DNA of 64,000 nucleotides. Source: Nocardioides abyssi. GTDB taxonomy: Bacteria > Actinomycetota > Actinomycetes > Propionibacteriales > Nocardioidaceae. Within the stretch, counting starts at the first letter, position 1. Every line of letters starts with the position of its first letter. The position numbers and the translations under genes are program-made. This document shows positions 55,447 through 63,146 of the stretch, in pieces. A model generated the notes under the pieces. It worked only from the letters and a program-made list of their open reading frames with translations, did not search any database and had not been told where the DNA came from. The DNA lies in the NCBI RefSeq assembly GCF_030412915.1, contig NZ_JAUHJR010000001.1, positions 620,001 to 684,000 of the forward strand. The letters are read 5' to 3'.

Positions 55447-55839
55447 TCAGCCCAGCTTGAGCGTGGCGGTGATCTGCGTGCCCTGGGTGCGGTCGATCTG
55501 CAGGCTCTGGCAGATCGACTCCACCAGGGCGAGGCCGCGGCCGCGCGGGGCGTACATGTCGACCTGGGTCACGGTCGGCTCCGCCTCGCTGCCGTCGTCG
55601 CGGACGCACAGCGTGAGCGTGGTGTCCTCGACCCACCAGGAGACGTGGATGGCGTCGTCGTCGGAGCGGCCGTGCTCGACGCCGTTGGTGACCAGCTCGC
55701 TGACCACGAGGGCCGCGTCGTTGACGATCCGGTCGGGCACGCCCGCCTGCGTCAGGAAGTCGTGGAGCTGGTGCCGCGCCGCGGTGGCGGCGGCCAGCTC
55801 GAACGGGAGCCGGTAGGACCGGACGTCGCCGGTGCTCAT
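55447..55839 (-). CDS. RsbW/SpoIIAB-like anti-sigma factor kinase (HATPase_c_2)
   Basis: 130-aa GHKL-fold ATPase. N-box VVSELVTNGVEHGR (~49-62), G1 box DDGSEAEP (~83), and PRGRGLALVESICQSL (G2). Such kinases bind a sigma factor and are released when they bind dephosphorylated STAS antagonist, or phosphorylate it. ATG 55839 overlaps the STAS stop (ATGA), so the two are made in fixed ratio. Partner of the neighbouring STAS and phytochrome-phosphatase by context. Confidence 0.9.
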   Translation of the reverse strand: MSTGDVRSYRLPFELAAATAARHQLHDFLTQAGVPDRIVNDAALVVSELVTNGVEHGRSDDDAIHVSWWVEDTTLTLCVRDDGSEAEPTVTQVDMYAPRGRGLALVESICQSLQIDRTQGTQITATLKLG

Positions 55840-56144
55840 GCGGTGCGGTAGGGCATCGCGCACACGTGCAGCACGCGCTGCGCGACGGTCCCGTCCTGGG
55901 CGACGAGGTCGAGCTCGGCCCCGGCGTTCCTCATGTTCTTGTGGGCGGTGGCGAGCACGCCGATGGCGAGGCTCGGCATGAAGTCCACGTCGCTGAGGTC
56001 GACGACGAGGGTCTCGGCGAAGTCCTTGCTGTACTTCTGCAGGACGTCGCGGAACCGGGGGCCGGCGAGCTCGTCGATAGAGCCGCTCACGCGCACGGTG
56101 CGGCTCTGCTCGTCGTAGTCCGCACTGAAGGGTCGATCCAACAC
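55836..56144 (-). CDS. STAS-domain anti-sigma factor antagonist
   Basis: 102-aa STAS protein (RsbV/SpoIIAA-like). SIDELAGPRFRDVL and TLVVDLSDVDFMPSLAIGVLAT place the phospho-acceptor Ser in the DFMPS loop (~58). It aligns with the second STAS at 60214-60543 (VLDRPFS versus MLERPFS). GTG 56144 is chosen from that alignment and from TAGAGT (56152-56157) 7 bases upstream; a GTG at 56153 would overlap the -10 box. The RsbW-like gene overlaps its end. Confidence 0.88.
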   Translation of the reverse strand: MLDRPFSADYDEQSRTVRVSGSIDELAGPRFRDVLQKYSKDFAETLVVDLSDVDFMPSLAIGVLATAHKNMRNAGAELDLVAQDGTVAQRVLHVCAMPYRTA

Positions 56145-56151
56145 GTCGGCC

Positions 56152-56157
56152 ACTCTA
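56152..56157 (-). promoter_or_regulatory. -10 box TAGAGT of the first STAS gene (leaderless)
   Basis: TTAGAGT lies 7 bases before GTG 56144. The second STAS gene has TTAGGGT at almost the same spacing (60550-60555), so the two promoters are alike. Confidence 0.6.
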
Positions 56158-56222
56158 ACCGAGGGCCCGCTCGGCCGGGTCGGCCGTCTCCGACGACGCC
56201 CCGCGAGTCAGGCGGGGCCCGC

Positions 56223-58472
56223 TCAGTCGAAGCGGATGGCGAGGACCGTGGTGTCGTCGTCCTTCGTCCCGGGGACGGCCTCGACGAGCCGGTCGACCCA
56301 GGGGTCGAGCGGCTCGGCGCCCGGGCCGGTGCCACCGGCGGTGCGCAGCAGGTCCAACGCGGCCAGCAGGTCGACCTCGCGCCGCTCCACCAGCCCGTCG
56401 CTGAACATGACCAGCGTCGAGCCCGCCGGCACGTCGACCTCGGCCGCGCGGGCGTGGCCCTCGCCGAGGCCGAGCAGCGGCCGGGCGGTCACGGGTACGT
56501 CGCGTGCGGACACGCCGTCGAAGAGCAGCGGCAGGGGGTGCCCGGCGCTCACCAGCTCGACCCGGCGCTGCGCGGCGTCGACGACGGCGACCAGGGCGGT
56601 GGCGACGCGCTCGTCGATCAGCGAGCTCATCAGCCGGTCCAGCCGGTCCAGCGCGGTGCCCGGGTCGTCCCCGCTGAAGAGGTAGGCACGCAGGGCGGTG
56701 CGGATCTGCGTCATCGCCCCGACCGCGTTGACCCCGTGGCCCGCGACGTCGCCGACGACGAAGGCGAACCGGCCGTCGGGGACCTCGATCGCGTCCCACC
56801 AGTCCCCGCCGAGCTGGAAGGTCGAGGCCGGGAGGTAGCGGGCGACGACGTCGATGCCGTCGACCTCGGGCACCTGCTCGCGCAGGATCGAGCGCTGCAG
56901 GGACTCCGCGACCGCGATCTGCTCGCGGGAGCGCTGCAGCATCAGGCCGTTGACGTGGGTCTGCAGCGCGGTCGCGGCGTCGGCCTGCCACGGCTCCCAC
57001 GCTGCGCTGTGGCCGCGGACGACCTGCTGCCACTTCTCGAAGGACTTGCGCGGGGAGAGGCGCACGTCGGGCCCCTCCTGCGCGGCGAGGAGCTTGTTGG
57101 TGGGGTCGCCGCCCCAGTCGACGACCTGCTCGAGCTCGGGCCGCAGCCACAGCAGCCAGCTGTCGGGCCCGGCGGCGATGCACAGCGCGCCGGCGGCGAC
57201 CGACGCGTGCTCGGCCAGCGCGGGGTCGAGGACGGCGAGGTGGTCGCTGGCGACGACGTCGCCGTTGGGCCGCAGCAGGAGCTGGGCGATGCGGCGCACG
57301 ACGTCGTCGTCCGGCACCTGCCCGGCCGTGTGCAGCTCCTGGTCGTGACACAGCGCGACGCCGCCGGCGTCCATGAGCCGCAGCAGGTCGGGGTCGGTGA
57401 CGAGCCCGTCCAGCGGCGCCGCACTGGAGGCCGAGAGACGGGCGGTCATCTGGGCGAGGGTCGACTGGGCGACCAGGGCGGCCTCGCGCTGGTCGGCGCG
57501 CTCGCGCTCGGAGACCATCTGGGAGGCGACCTGCCCGAGGAACTCCGCGGCGGCGCGGGCGTCCTGGCTGGGCCGGTGCGGGCCGGAGTAGTGGTGGCAC
57601 GCGACCAGGCCCCACAGGTCGTCGTCGACGATGAGCGAGACCGACATCGACGCCGTGACGCCCATGTTGGACAGGTACTCCACGTGGATCGGCGAGACGC
57701 TGCGCAGCGTCGAGTGCGACAGGTCCAGCGGCGCGCCGGTCGCGGGGTCGAGCACCGGGTGCAGCGGCACCGGGGTGTAGCCGATGTCGGCGATCAGGCG
57801 CGTCCAGTTGGCGGTGTAGAGCCGCCGGGCCTGGGCGGGGATGTCGGTGGCGGGGTAGTGCAGCCCCAGGAACGGGTTGAGGTCCTCGCGCCGCTCCTCG
57901 GCGACGACCTCGCCGTTCCAGTGGTGGTCGAAGCGGTAGACCATGACCCGGTCGAAGCCGGTGATCTGCGCGACCTCGTGCGCGAGCTGCGCGGTCAGCT
58001 CGTCGACCGTCGTCGAGGCCGCGAGCCGGCCCATCGCGCTGCGCGCGGAGCGGTAGGACATCGGCAGGGCGCGGCCGCGCTCGAGCGACTCGACCTCGAC
58101 GACGAGGCGCTCGCCCGAGACGTGCACGCCCACGTCGACCGTGCCGCCGGCCAGCGCCCCGCCGCTGTCGGCGGGCAGCAGCAGGGTCAGGGGCTCACGG
58201 GCCGTGGCGAGCTCCGCGTGCTGGAGGACCGCGTCGGTCGCGCCGGGGCCGATGAGGTCGGACAGCGGCCGGCCGAGGGCGTCCTCGAGCGGGATGCCGA
58301 GCATCTCCTCGACGTTCGCCGAGACCATGACGGTCGCGCCGGAGGACCGGTCGACCGAGAGCAGCACGCCGTGCGGCTGGATGGCGCCGGGGATGTGGAT
58401 CGGCTCCCGGTCGCAGTTGTTCAGGTCGACGTGGCCGTACGCCGGGGTGTGGGGCGACGCCGTCTCGGTCAT
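56223..58472 (-). CDS. bacteriophytochrome photoreceptor fused to SpoIIE-type PP2C phosphatase
   Basis: 749-aa red/far-red light sensor with phosphatase output. PAS domain ~10-110 with the biliverdin-binding Cys20 (LNNCDREPIHIPGAIQPHG); GAF ~135-305 with PATDIP (Asp210), His263 (SPIHVEYL) and His293 (ACHHYSG), matching the DrBphP D207/H260/H290 pattern. PHY is ~315-500 with the tongue PRKSF (474-478). Then a SpoIIE/PP2C domain ~520-749 with GGDWWDA (Asp557), GDVAGHG (Asp575), FSDGL and DDDTT. It probably dephosphorylates a STAS protein under light control. It is not a histidine kinase. ATG 58472 begins the family N-terminus. Confidence 0.95.
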   Translation of the reverse strand: MTETASPHTPAYGHVDLNNCDREPIHIPGAIQPHGVLLSVDRSSGATVMVSANVEEMLGIPLEDALGRPLSDLIGPGATDAVLQHAELATAREPLTLLLPADSGGALAGGTVDVGVHVSGERLVVEVESLERGRALPMSYRSARSAMGRLAASTTVDELTAQLAHEVAQITGFDRVMVYRFDHHWNGEVVAEERREDLNPFLGLHYPATDIPAQARRLYTANWTRLIADIGYTPVPLHPVLDPATGAPLDLSHSTLRSVSPIHVEYLSNMGVTASMSVSLIVDDDLWGLVACHHYSGPHRPSQDARAAAEFLGQVASQMVSERERADQREAALVAQSTLAQMTARLSASSAAPLDGLVTDPDLLRLMDAGGVALCHDQELHTAGQVPDDDVVRRIAQLLLRPNGDVVASDHLAVLDPALAEHASVAAGALCIAAGPDSWLLWLRPELEQVVDWGGDPTNKLLAAQEGPDVRLSPRKSFEKWQQVVRGHSAAWEPWQADAATALQTHVNGLMLQRSREQIAVAESLQRSILREQVPEVDGIDVVARYLPASTFQLGGDWWDAIEVPDGRFAFVVGDVAGHGVNAVGAMTQIRTALRAYLFSGDDPGTALDRLDRLMSSLIDERVATALVAVVDAAQRRVELVSAGHPLPLLFDGVSARDVPVTARPLLGLGEGHARAAEVDVPAGSTLVMFSDGLVERREVDLLAALDLLRTAGGTGPGAEPLDPWVDRLVEAVPGTKDDDTTVLAIRFD

Positions 58473-58536
58473 CGGGCTCCATCGGCAGTCGCAGCAGGTC
58501 GGGGGCCACTTTACCGGTCGGTGACCTCCCGCGGGC

Positions 58537-59250
58537 TCACCCCTCCAAGGGTGCTGCCGAGGCGGCCTCGGCGACCGCCGAGAGCACCTCGTCGAGCCGC
58601 TCCGCCAGCTCGCGGGGCCCCTCGACGACCACGACCGCGCCGGCGTCCTCGAGCTCGGCGCGGGTGATCCCCCCGGTGAGGACCCCGACGAACGAGACCC
58701 CGGCGGCCTTCGCCGACTCCGCGTCCCACACGGTGTCGCCGACGGCGAACGAGCGGCCGGCGTCGACCCGCTCCAGGCTGAGCGAGAGCAGGTCCGGCGC
58801 GGGCTTGCTGGCCTCGGCCTCGTCGCCGGCGAGGGTCGAGCGGATCGCCGAGGTGCTGGGCACGAGGTCGAGCAGCCGGTCGGTCAGCTCGCGCTGGCCG
58901 GAGCTGGCCAGCACCACCTCGAGGCCGGAGGTCCGCAGGGTCTCCAGCAGCTCCTCGGCACCGTCGAGCGCCGCGACCTCGCCGAAGCGGTTGTCGAGGT
59001 GGTGGGCGTGCCGCGCGCGCACGTCGTCGCCGACCGACCGCTCCACGCTGTCGTCGGTCACCGCGGCCACGAGACGGTCGCCGCCCATGCCGATCGCGCG
59101 GTGCAGGCGGTGCGCCGCGACGTCGAGGCCGACGTCGCGGAACGCCGCGCGCCAGCAGCCGACGTGGACGTAGACGGAGTCGACCAGCGTGCCGTCCAGG
59201 TCGAGGACGACGGTGTCGGGTCGGGCGGGGGCAGGGGTGCGCTCGTTCAT
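58537..59250 (-). CDS. HAD-family phosphatase (Gph/beta-PGM-like)
   Basis: 237-aa hydrolase. Motif I VVLDLDGTLVDS (~15-26), cap helices ~28-95, motif II LASSGQ, motif III Lys in EASKPAPDLL, and motif IV GDTVWDAESAKAAG. Phosphomonoester hydrolysis is expected; substrate unknown. ATG 59250 precedes motif I by 16 residues; longer readings add a Pro/Arg-rich lead without homology. Lies between the phytochrome and a PPOX stress protein. Confidence 0.9.
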   Translation of the reverse strand: MNERTPAPARPDTVVLDLDGTLVDSVYVHVGCWRAAFRDVGLDVAAHRLHRAIGMGGDRLVAAVTDDSVERSVGDDVRARHAHHLDNRFGEVAALDGAEELLETLRTSGLEVVLASSGQRELTDRLLDLVPSTSAIRSTLAGDEAEASKPAPDLLSLSLERVDAGRSFAVGDTVWDAESAKAAGVSFVGVLTGGITRAELEDAGAVVVVEGPRELAERLDEVLSAVAEAASAAPLEG

Positions 59251-59426
59251 CGGGCCCTCGGTGCCCAACGGCCGCGGTGCGCAGTCACGCGCGGGCGTCG
59301 GGCGGGGCCGCCGGGGGACTGACGACGGGGGAGCAGGGCGGGTGTGCCGGGCCCCGGCGGGCGGGTACCGCACCGGTGCGCCGCGCCACGCGGCGTACGC
59401 ACGTCCGACCACGGGAGGGAACCCAC

Positions 59427-59924
59427 GTGAGCAACACCGGCCAGGACACCCCGCACGCCGAGGAGCGCAAGCTCGTCGACCTGATCGACGGCATGCCGAT
59501 CGCGATGATGACGACCGTCGACGCCGAGGGCCGGCTGCGGTCGGTGCCGATGGCGCGGCAGGAGGTCGAGCCGACGGCCGACCTCTGGTTCATCACCGCC
59601 CGCGACACCCAGCACGTGGCCGACGTGCGCGCCCGCCCCCAGGTCGGCCTGACCTTCTCGGCGCGCGACTCCTGGGTGGCGCTGCGCGGGACGGCGACCG
59701 TCGTGGACGACGAGGCCAAGCTGCGCGAGCTGTGGAACACCTTCGCGGAGGCCTGGCTGCCGGGCGGGCCCGAGGACCCGCAGGCGGTGCTCATCCACGT
59801 CGAGGCCGAGCACGGGGAGTACTGGGACACCCCGGGCGGCAAGGTCGCCTCGCTGATCAGCTTCGCCAAGACCAAGCTCACCGGCGACACCTACGACGCC
59901 GACTCCGGCAGCGTCGACCTGTAG
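59427..59924 (+). CDS. PPOX-type FMN-binding protein (general stress protein 26-like)
   Basis: 165-aa split-barrel flavoprotein of the pyridoxamine 5'-phosphate oxidase superfamily. HAEERKLVDLIDGMPIAMMTTVDAEGRLRSVPMARQ and DLWFITARDTQHVADVRARPQVGLTF lead, then YWDTPGGKVASLISFAKTKLTG, as in GSP26/Ysl proteins. In Bacillus such proteins belong to the sigma-B regulon, which fits the partner-switching neighbours. GTG 59427 follows CGGGAGGGA. A terminator follows. Confidence 0.9.
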   Translation: MSNTGQDTPHAEERKLVDLIDGMPIAMMTTVDAEGRLRSVPMARQEVEPTADLWFITARDTQHVADVRARPQVGLTFSARDSWVALRGTATVVDDEAKLRELWNTFAEAWLPGGPEDPQAVLIHVEAEHGEYWDTPGGKVASLISFAKTKLTGDTYDADSGSVDL

Positions 59925-59979
59925 CCGCCTGGCGTCGGCCGGCGGCCGACCGGTCCGGGGGCAGCCGCCCCCGGGTGCG

Positions 59980-60014
59980 ACGAGGCCCGGCACTCGATGA
60001 GTGCCGGGCCTCGT
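59980..60014 (+). terminator. terminator after the PPOX gene
   Basis: Perfect 16-bp stem with a 3-base loop (ACGAGGCCCGGCACTC at 59980-59995, complement at 59999-60014). A smaller CCGGGGGC/GCCCCCGG hairpin lies just before it. The rest of the gap to 60213 holds ACGACA/TGTCGT and TCACCCC/GGGGTGA (60162-60177) inverted repeats and no gene. Confidence 0.8.
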
Positions 60015-60213
60015 GCCGTCCGGACGTCGCGACCATCCGGGAGAGATGTGCCGCCGTCTCCTGCTGCAGTCACCCGGGTCTGCGTGAGCCCCGTGCATCG
60101 GATGCGCCGGCGCTCGGGAAGTACCCGGGGGTCGCGACGACAATCACATCCGATGTCGTTTTCACCCCTTGGGGTGACCGCGGGGGGTCTGCGGCGGTGG
60201 GTCGGCCAGTGGG

Positions 60214-60543
60214 TCAGGCGCCGGGCGTGCCGCGCTCGGGCACGGCCTCGAAGTAGGGCATGCCGGTGATGAACAGGACGCGGTGGGCGATCGTTCCCGG
60301 AGCCGCGACCAGGGCGAGCTCGGCACCGTTCTCCTCGGCGCGGCGCAGGCCGGTGGCGAGCACGCCGATCGCGACGCTCGGGAGGAAGTCGACGTCGCTG
60401 AGCTCGACGGTCAGCGAGCGGCGGTGCTCGTCGGAGTGCTCCTCGACCGAGGAGCGGAGTGCGGCCACGGCGTACTCGTCGAGGGAGCCACCGAGGGTGA
60501 GCACCCCGTCGGCGTACGAGGACGAGAAAGGCCGTTCCAACAT
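60214..60543 (-). CDS. second STAS-domain anti-sigma factor antagonist
   Basis: 109-aa paralogue of the STAS protein at 55836-56144. MLERPFSSSYADGVLTLGGSLDEYAVAAL and LTVELSDVDFLPSVAIGVLATGL carry the phospho-acceptor Ser in the DFLPS loop. It stands alone, with no kinase partner adjacent, and may share the RsbW-like kinase at 55447. ATG 60543 is 6 bases after TAGGGT (60550-60555), so the mRNA is probably leaderless. Confidence 0.9.
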   Translation of the reverse strand: MLERPFSSSYADGVLTLGGSLDEYAVAALRSSVEEHSDEHRRSLTVELSDVDFLPSVAIGVLATGLRRAEENGAELALVAAPGTIAHRVLFITGMPYFEAVPERGTPGA

Positions 60544-60549
60544 GCTCCG

Positions 60550-60555
60550 ACCCTA
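60550..60555 (-). promoter_or_regulatory. -10 box TAGGGT of the second STAS gene (leaderless)
   Basis: TTAGGGT lies 6 bases before ATG 60543 on the minus strand, matching the promoter of the first STAS gene. Confidence 0.55.
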
Positions 60556-60698
60556 ACCGCCGCGCTCAGAGGGCCGAAACCCGTGGCCTCACCCCTCGGG
60601 GTAGTTCCCGGACGTTCGACCGCGCCGGCGGGGCCGGTGTGGTGCGAGCGGCGGGCGGGGCACGTTTCCGGCAGCGGGGGCGCGGACACCGGGCCCGC

Positions 60699-60842
60699 AT
60701 GACGCTGCTGACCGACGGGCGCCCGGTGCCGCCCGCCCAGGTGGACCACCACCTGCTCGCCGACGGACCCGGGACGGGCTTCCGGGACTGCCGCGGTGTG
60801 TGGCACCGCCTCGACCGCGACGACGACGGAGGGCGGGACTGA
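60699..60842 (+). CDS. small protein (47 aa) coupled to the diiron enzyme gene
   Basis: Begins MTLLTDGRPVPP, then VDHHLLADGPGTGFRDCRGVWHRLDRDDD; no known family. It has one Cys, three His and an acidic tail. The stop overlaps the next ATG (TGATG at 60840-60844), so it would be translationally coupled to the diiron enzyme. No RBS is obvious. The coupling and codon bias favour a real gene, but I cannot confirm it. Confidence 0.55.
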   Translation: MTLLTDGRPVPPAQVDHHLLADGPGTGFRDCRGVWHRLDRDDDGGRD

Positions 60843-61810
60843 TGCGGCTGCCGAAGGCCCGCGGGACCCTGAGCGAGCAGCTCTTCACCGCGCTCCGCGA
60901 GGAGCCCGGCACCCCGGTGACGATCGACGCGGCCGTCGCCGACGACGCCGAGGACCGCGCGATCGCGCTGTGGGCGTCCTACGAGCTGCACTACCGCGGC
61001 TTCGAGGACGTCGACGACCGCTGGGAGTGGAGCCCCGACCTGCTTCGCGTCCGCGCCGGGCTCGAGGAGGTGCTCGAGGCCGACCTGCGCGAGCGGTACG
61101 CCGCGCACCGGCCCGACCGCACCAGCGACCGGGTCGAGGACCTCGCCAAGGACCTCTTCGACTACGTCGCCGCCCACGACGGCCCGTCGATGGCCCGCCA
61201 CGTGCAGACCGACGCGACCGAGGCGCAGGTGATGGAGCTGCTGCGGCAGAAGTCGGTCTACCACCTCAAGGAGGCCGACCCCTCCGCCTGGGTCGTCCCG
61301 CGCCTGCCCACGGGCCCCAAGGCCGCGCTGATGGAGCTGCAGTTCGACGAGTACGGCGACGGCAACCCGGCCCGGCTGCACCAGCACCTCTTCGAGCGTG
61401 GCCTGGAGGCCGCCGGCCTGCGGTCGGAGTACGGCGCGTACGTCGACGAGGCCGCGACCACCGTGCTCGAGGCCAACAACGTCCAGTCGTTCCTCGGCCT
61501 GCACCGACGGTTGCGCGCCGCGTCGCTCGGCCACCTCGCGGCGTTCGAGGCGACCTCCTCGATCCCGTCGCGCCGGATGGCCCAGGGGCTCGAGCGCCTC
61601 GGCTTCCCCGACGAGATCGTCGAGTACTACCGCGAGCACGTCGAGGCCGACGCCGTCCACGAGCAGCTCGCCGTGCGCGACATCTGCGTGCCGCTCGTCG
61701 AGCTCGAGCCGCACCTCGCCGACGACGTCTTCCTCGGCGCCTTCGCCTGCCTCGACACCGAGGACCGCCAGGCCCGCGACCTGCTCGCCCGCTGGGGGGT
61801 GGCCGCATGA
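60842..61810 (+). CDS. heme-oxygenase-like diiron (iron-containing redox) enzyme
   Basis: 322-aa protein of the iron-containing redox enzyme / Haem_oxygenas_2 group (HDO fold). Likely iron ligands: Glu in ALWASYELHYRGFED (~45), Glu/Asp in MELQFDEYGDGNPARLHQHLF (~166-186), and His/Asp/His in EYYREHVEADAVHEQLA (~262-278). HDO enzymes oxidise amines, fatty acids or similar substrates with O2. It is coupled to the 47-aa gene before it and to the CDGSH gene after it (ATGA). It lacks canonical haem-oxygenase text, so biliverdin production is not implied. Confidence 0.88.
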   Translation: MRLPKARGTLSEQLFTALREEPGTPVTIDAAVADDAEDRAIALWASYELHYRGFEDVDDRWEWSPDLLRVRAGLEEVLEADLRERYAAHRPDRTSDRVEDLAKDLFDYVAAHDGPSMARHVQTDATEAQVMELLRQKSVYHLKEADPSAWVVPRLPTGPKAALMELQFDEYGDGNPARLHQHLFERGLEAAGLRSEYGAYVDEAATTVLEANNVQSFLGLHRRLRAASLGHLAAFEATSSIPSRRMAQGLERLGFPDEIVEYYREHVEADAVHEQLAVRDICVPLVELEPHLADDVFLGAFACLDTEDRQARDLLARWGVAA

Positions 61811-62055
61811 GCGCCCAGCCCGCCGACGGGACGCCCGACGTCGCCGCTCGCCCGGTGGTGGAGGAGCGGCCGACGATCGTCATGTGCCCCGAGGGCCCGA
61901 TGCTGCTGCGTGGTGACGCGGTCATCGAGGACGCCGAGGGCAACCGCCACCGCACCACCCGCCCCGTCAGCGCGGTCTGCCGGTGCAACAAGTCCGCCAC
62001 CAAGCCGTGGTGCGACGGCACCCACAAGCTGCTGCCGAAGAAGCTGCGGCCCTAG
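61807..62055 (+). CDS. CDGSH iron-sulfur domain protein
   Basis: 82-aa [2Fe-2S] protein. The cluster ligands are in CRCNKSATKPWCDGTH (CxC-x8-C-x3-H, ~59-74). The N-terminal half (GPMLLRGDAVIEDAEGN) is the usual lead. ATG 61807 overlaps the diiron enzyme stop, so the pair is co-translated, and it is plausibly the electron donor or iron source for that enzyme. The pair is commonly adjacent in actinobacteria as far as I recall. Confidence 0.92.
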   Translation: MSAQPADGTPDVAARPVVEERPTIVMCPEGPMLLRGDAVIEDAEGNRHRTTRPVSAVCRCNKSATKPWCDGTHKLLPKKLRP

Positions 62056-62090
62056 CTGGTCGGTGCGTCAGGCGGTCGGTCGATCGGGTT

Positions 62091-62191
62091 GTGAGGTTCA
62101 TCGGCTGGCCGACGAAACTGTCGGTGAGCCGACGAAATTTCATCGGCCCACCGACAGCTCCAGCGGCCAGCCGATGAAACATCCGACCGGC
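62091..62191. repeat. 101-bp dispersed palindromic repeat, copy 2
   Basis: Same length and block order as 17222-17322: GTGAGGTTCATCGG start, a middle TTCATCGGCCCACCGACAG block identical to copy 1, and a CCGACCGGC end. It also lies between convergent genes (CDGSH and methyltransferase), ending 13 bases from the methyltransferase stop. Confidence 0.8.
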
Positions 62192-62204
62192 TGCCGCGGC
62201 CGGC

Positions 62205-62840
62205 TCAGCCGCGGACGAACCGCGCGACGACGCCCCGCTCGAAGAGGCGGGTGGAGTCGAGGCTGAGGCCGGAGGTGGACGCGACCGAGCCGGCGAGGGC
62301 GTCGACCTGCTCGACGTTGCCGAGCTGGATGAGCAGCGAGGCGCCGGGCAGCAGGTGGGCGGCGGCGACCTCCACGCAGGCGACGGCCACGACGAGGCCG
62401 TCGACACCGCCGTCGATCGCGAGCAGCGGGTCCTCGGGGAAGCGGCCCGTGTCGGAGGCGGGGACCCACGGCGGGTCGGCGACGACGAGGGCGTACCGCT
62501 CGTCGGCGGGCACCATGGCCGACAGGTCGCCGTTGCGGACCTCGACCCGGTCGCCGAGGCCGGCGGCGGCGGCGTTCTGCAGGGTGTAGGCGCAGGCGAC
62601 GGGGTTGGCGTCCACGCAGACCAGCCACCGGTCGCTGTCGTGGACGGCGAGCAGCCCGATCTGGCCCGCGCCGGAGCACAGCTCGAGCACCGGGCCGGCA
62701 GGGGCGCCGGCGAGGAGCTCGGCCGCCCACGCGGACTGAGCCGTGGTCCAGGGCCGCGGCCGCAGGACGCGCTCGTCGAAGGTGATGGTCAGGGGTCCGA
62801 AGGCGACCTGCTCACCGACGGCGGTGCCGGAGTGGTTCAC
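62205..62840 (-). CDS. class I SAM methyltransferase (HemK/PrmC-like)
   Basis: 211-aa methyltransferase. SAM motif I LELCSGAGQIGLLA (~52-65), motif II VCVDANPVACAYTLQNA, and the catalytic-type motif VVADPPWVPASD (in place of NPPY). The DPPW form and length suggest a small-molecule or N-glutamine methyltransferase; the substrate is open. GTG 62840 overlaps the stop of the upstream small membrane protein (GTGA), so the two form an operon. Confidence 0.88.
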   Translation of the reverse strand: MNHSGTAVGEQVAFGPLTITFDERVLRPRPWTTAQSAWAAELLAGAPAGPVLELCSGAGQIGLLAVHDSDRWLVCVDANPVACAYTLQNAAAAGLGDRVEVRNGDLSAMVPADERYALVVADPPWVPASDTGRFPEDPLLAIDGGVDGLVVAVACVEVAAAHLLPGASLLIQLGNVEQVDALAGSVASTSGLSLDSTRLFERGVVARFVRG

Positions 62841-63031
62841 CGCAGCTGCCCCGTGAGCGCCGGGACCGGGACGAGCTCGGACGTGGGCTGGTCGGGTCCG
62901 GTCGACGTGTCGTCGCCGCGGATGATCCCGATCAGGAGGAACGTGCCGCCCACGACGACGAGCAGGACGAGCACGGCGGCGGCGATCAGGTAACGGGCTC
63001 GCCGGTTGTCCACCGGCTTCTGGTCGGTCAT
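62837..63031 (-). CDS. small single-pass membrane protein (64 aa)
   Basis: Begins MTDQKPVDNRRARYLIAAAV; one strong helix (LIAAAVLVLLVVVGGTFLLIGII, ~15-36) and an acidic/Pro-rich C-terminal tail. No family recognised. ATG 63031 follows GGGGAGCCGTC; upstream readings lack an RBS. Coupled to the methyltransferase gene. Confidence 0.7.
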   Translation of the reverse strand: MTDQKPVDNRRARYLIAAAVLVLLVVVGGTFLLIGIIRGDDTSTGPDQPTSELVPVPALTGQLR

Positions 63032-63146
63032 GACGGCTCCCCGTCTCGGCGCAGGCACATGCCCGCCCTGTGTCCCGAAGCCGCGGGCGCCATGCAGCGT
63101 GGCCGAGCCCGGGCGACCGTCACTAGGGCTGTGGTGGGATGGCGTC

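Noticed and set aside
60598-60620. Fourth copy of the GGGGTAGTCCG family (CTCGGGGTAGTTCCCGG)
   Set aside because: Only GGGGTAG matches and no inverted partner is found nearby; probably chance.
60842-61810. Canonical haem oxygenase making biliverdin for the phytochrome
   Set aside because: Only the fold-level family matches; it has diiron-type ligand motifs and lacks the classical haem-oxygenase signature.
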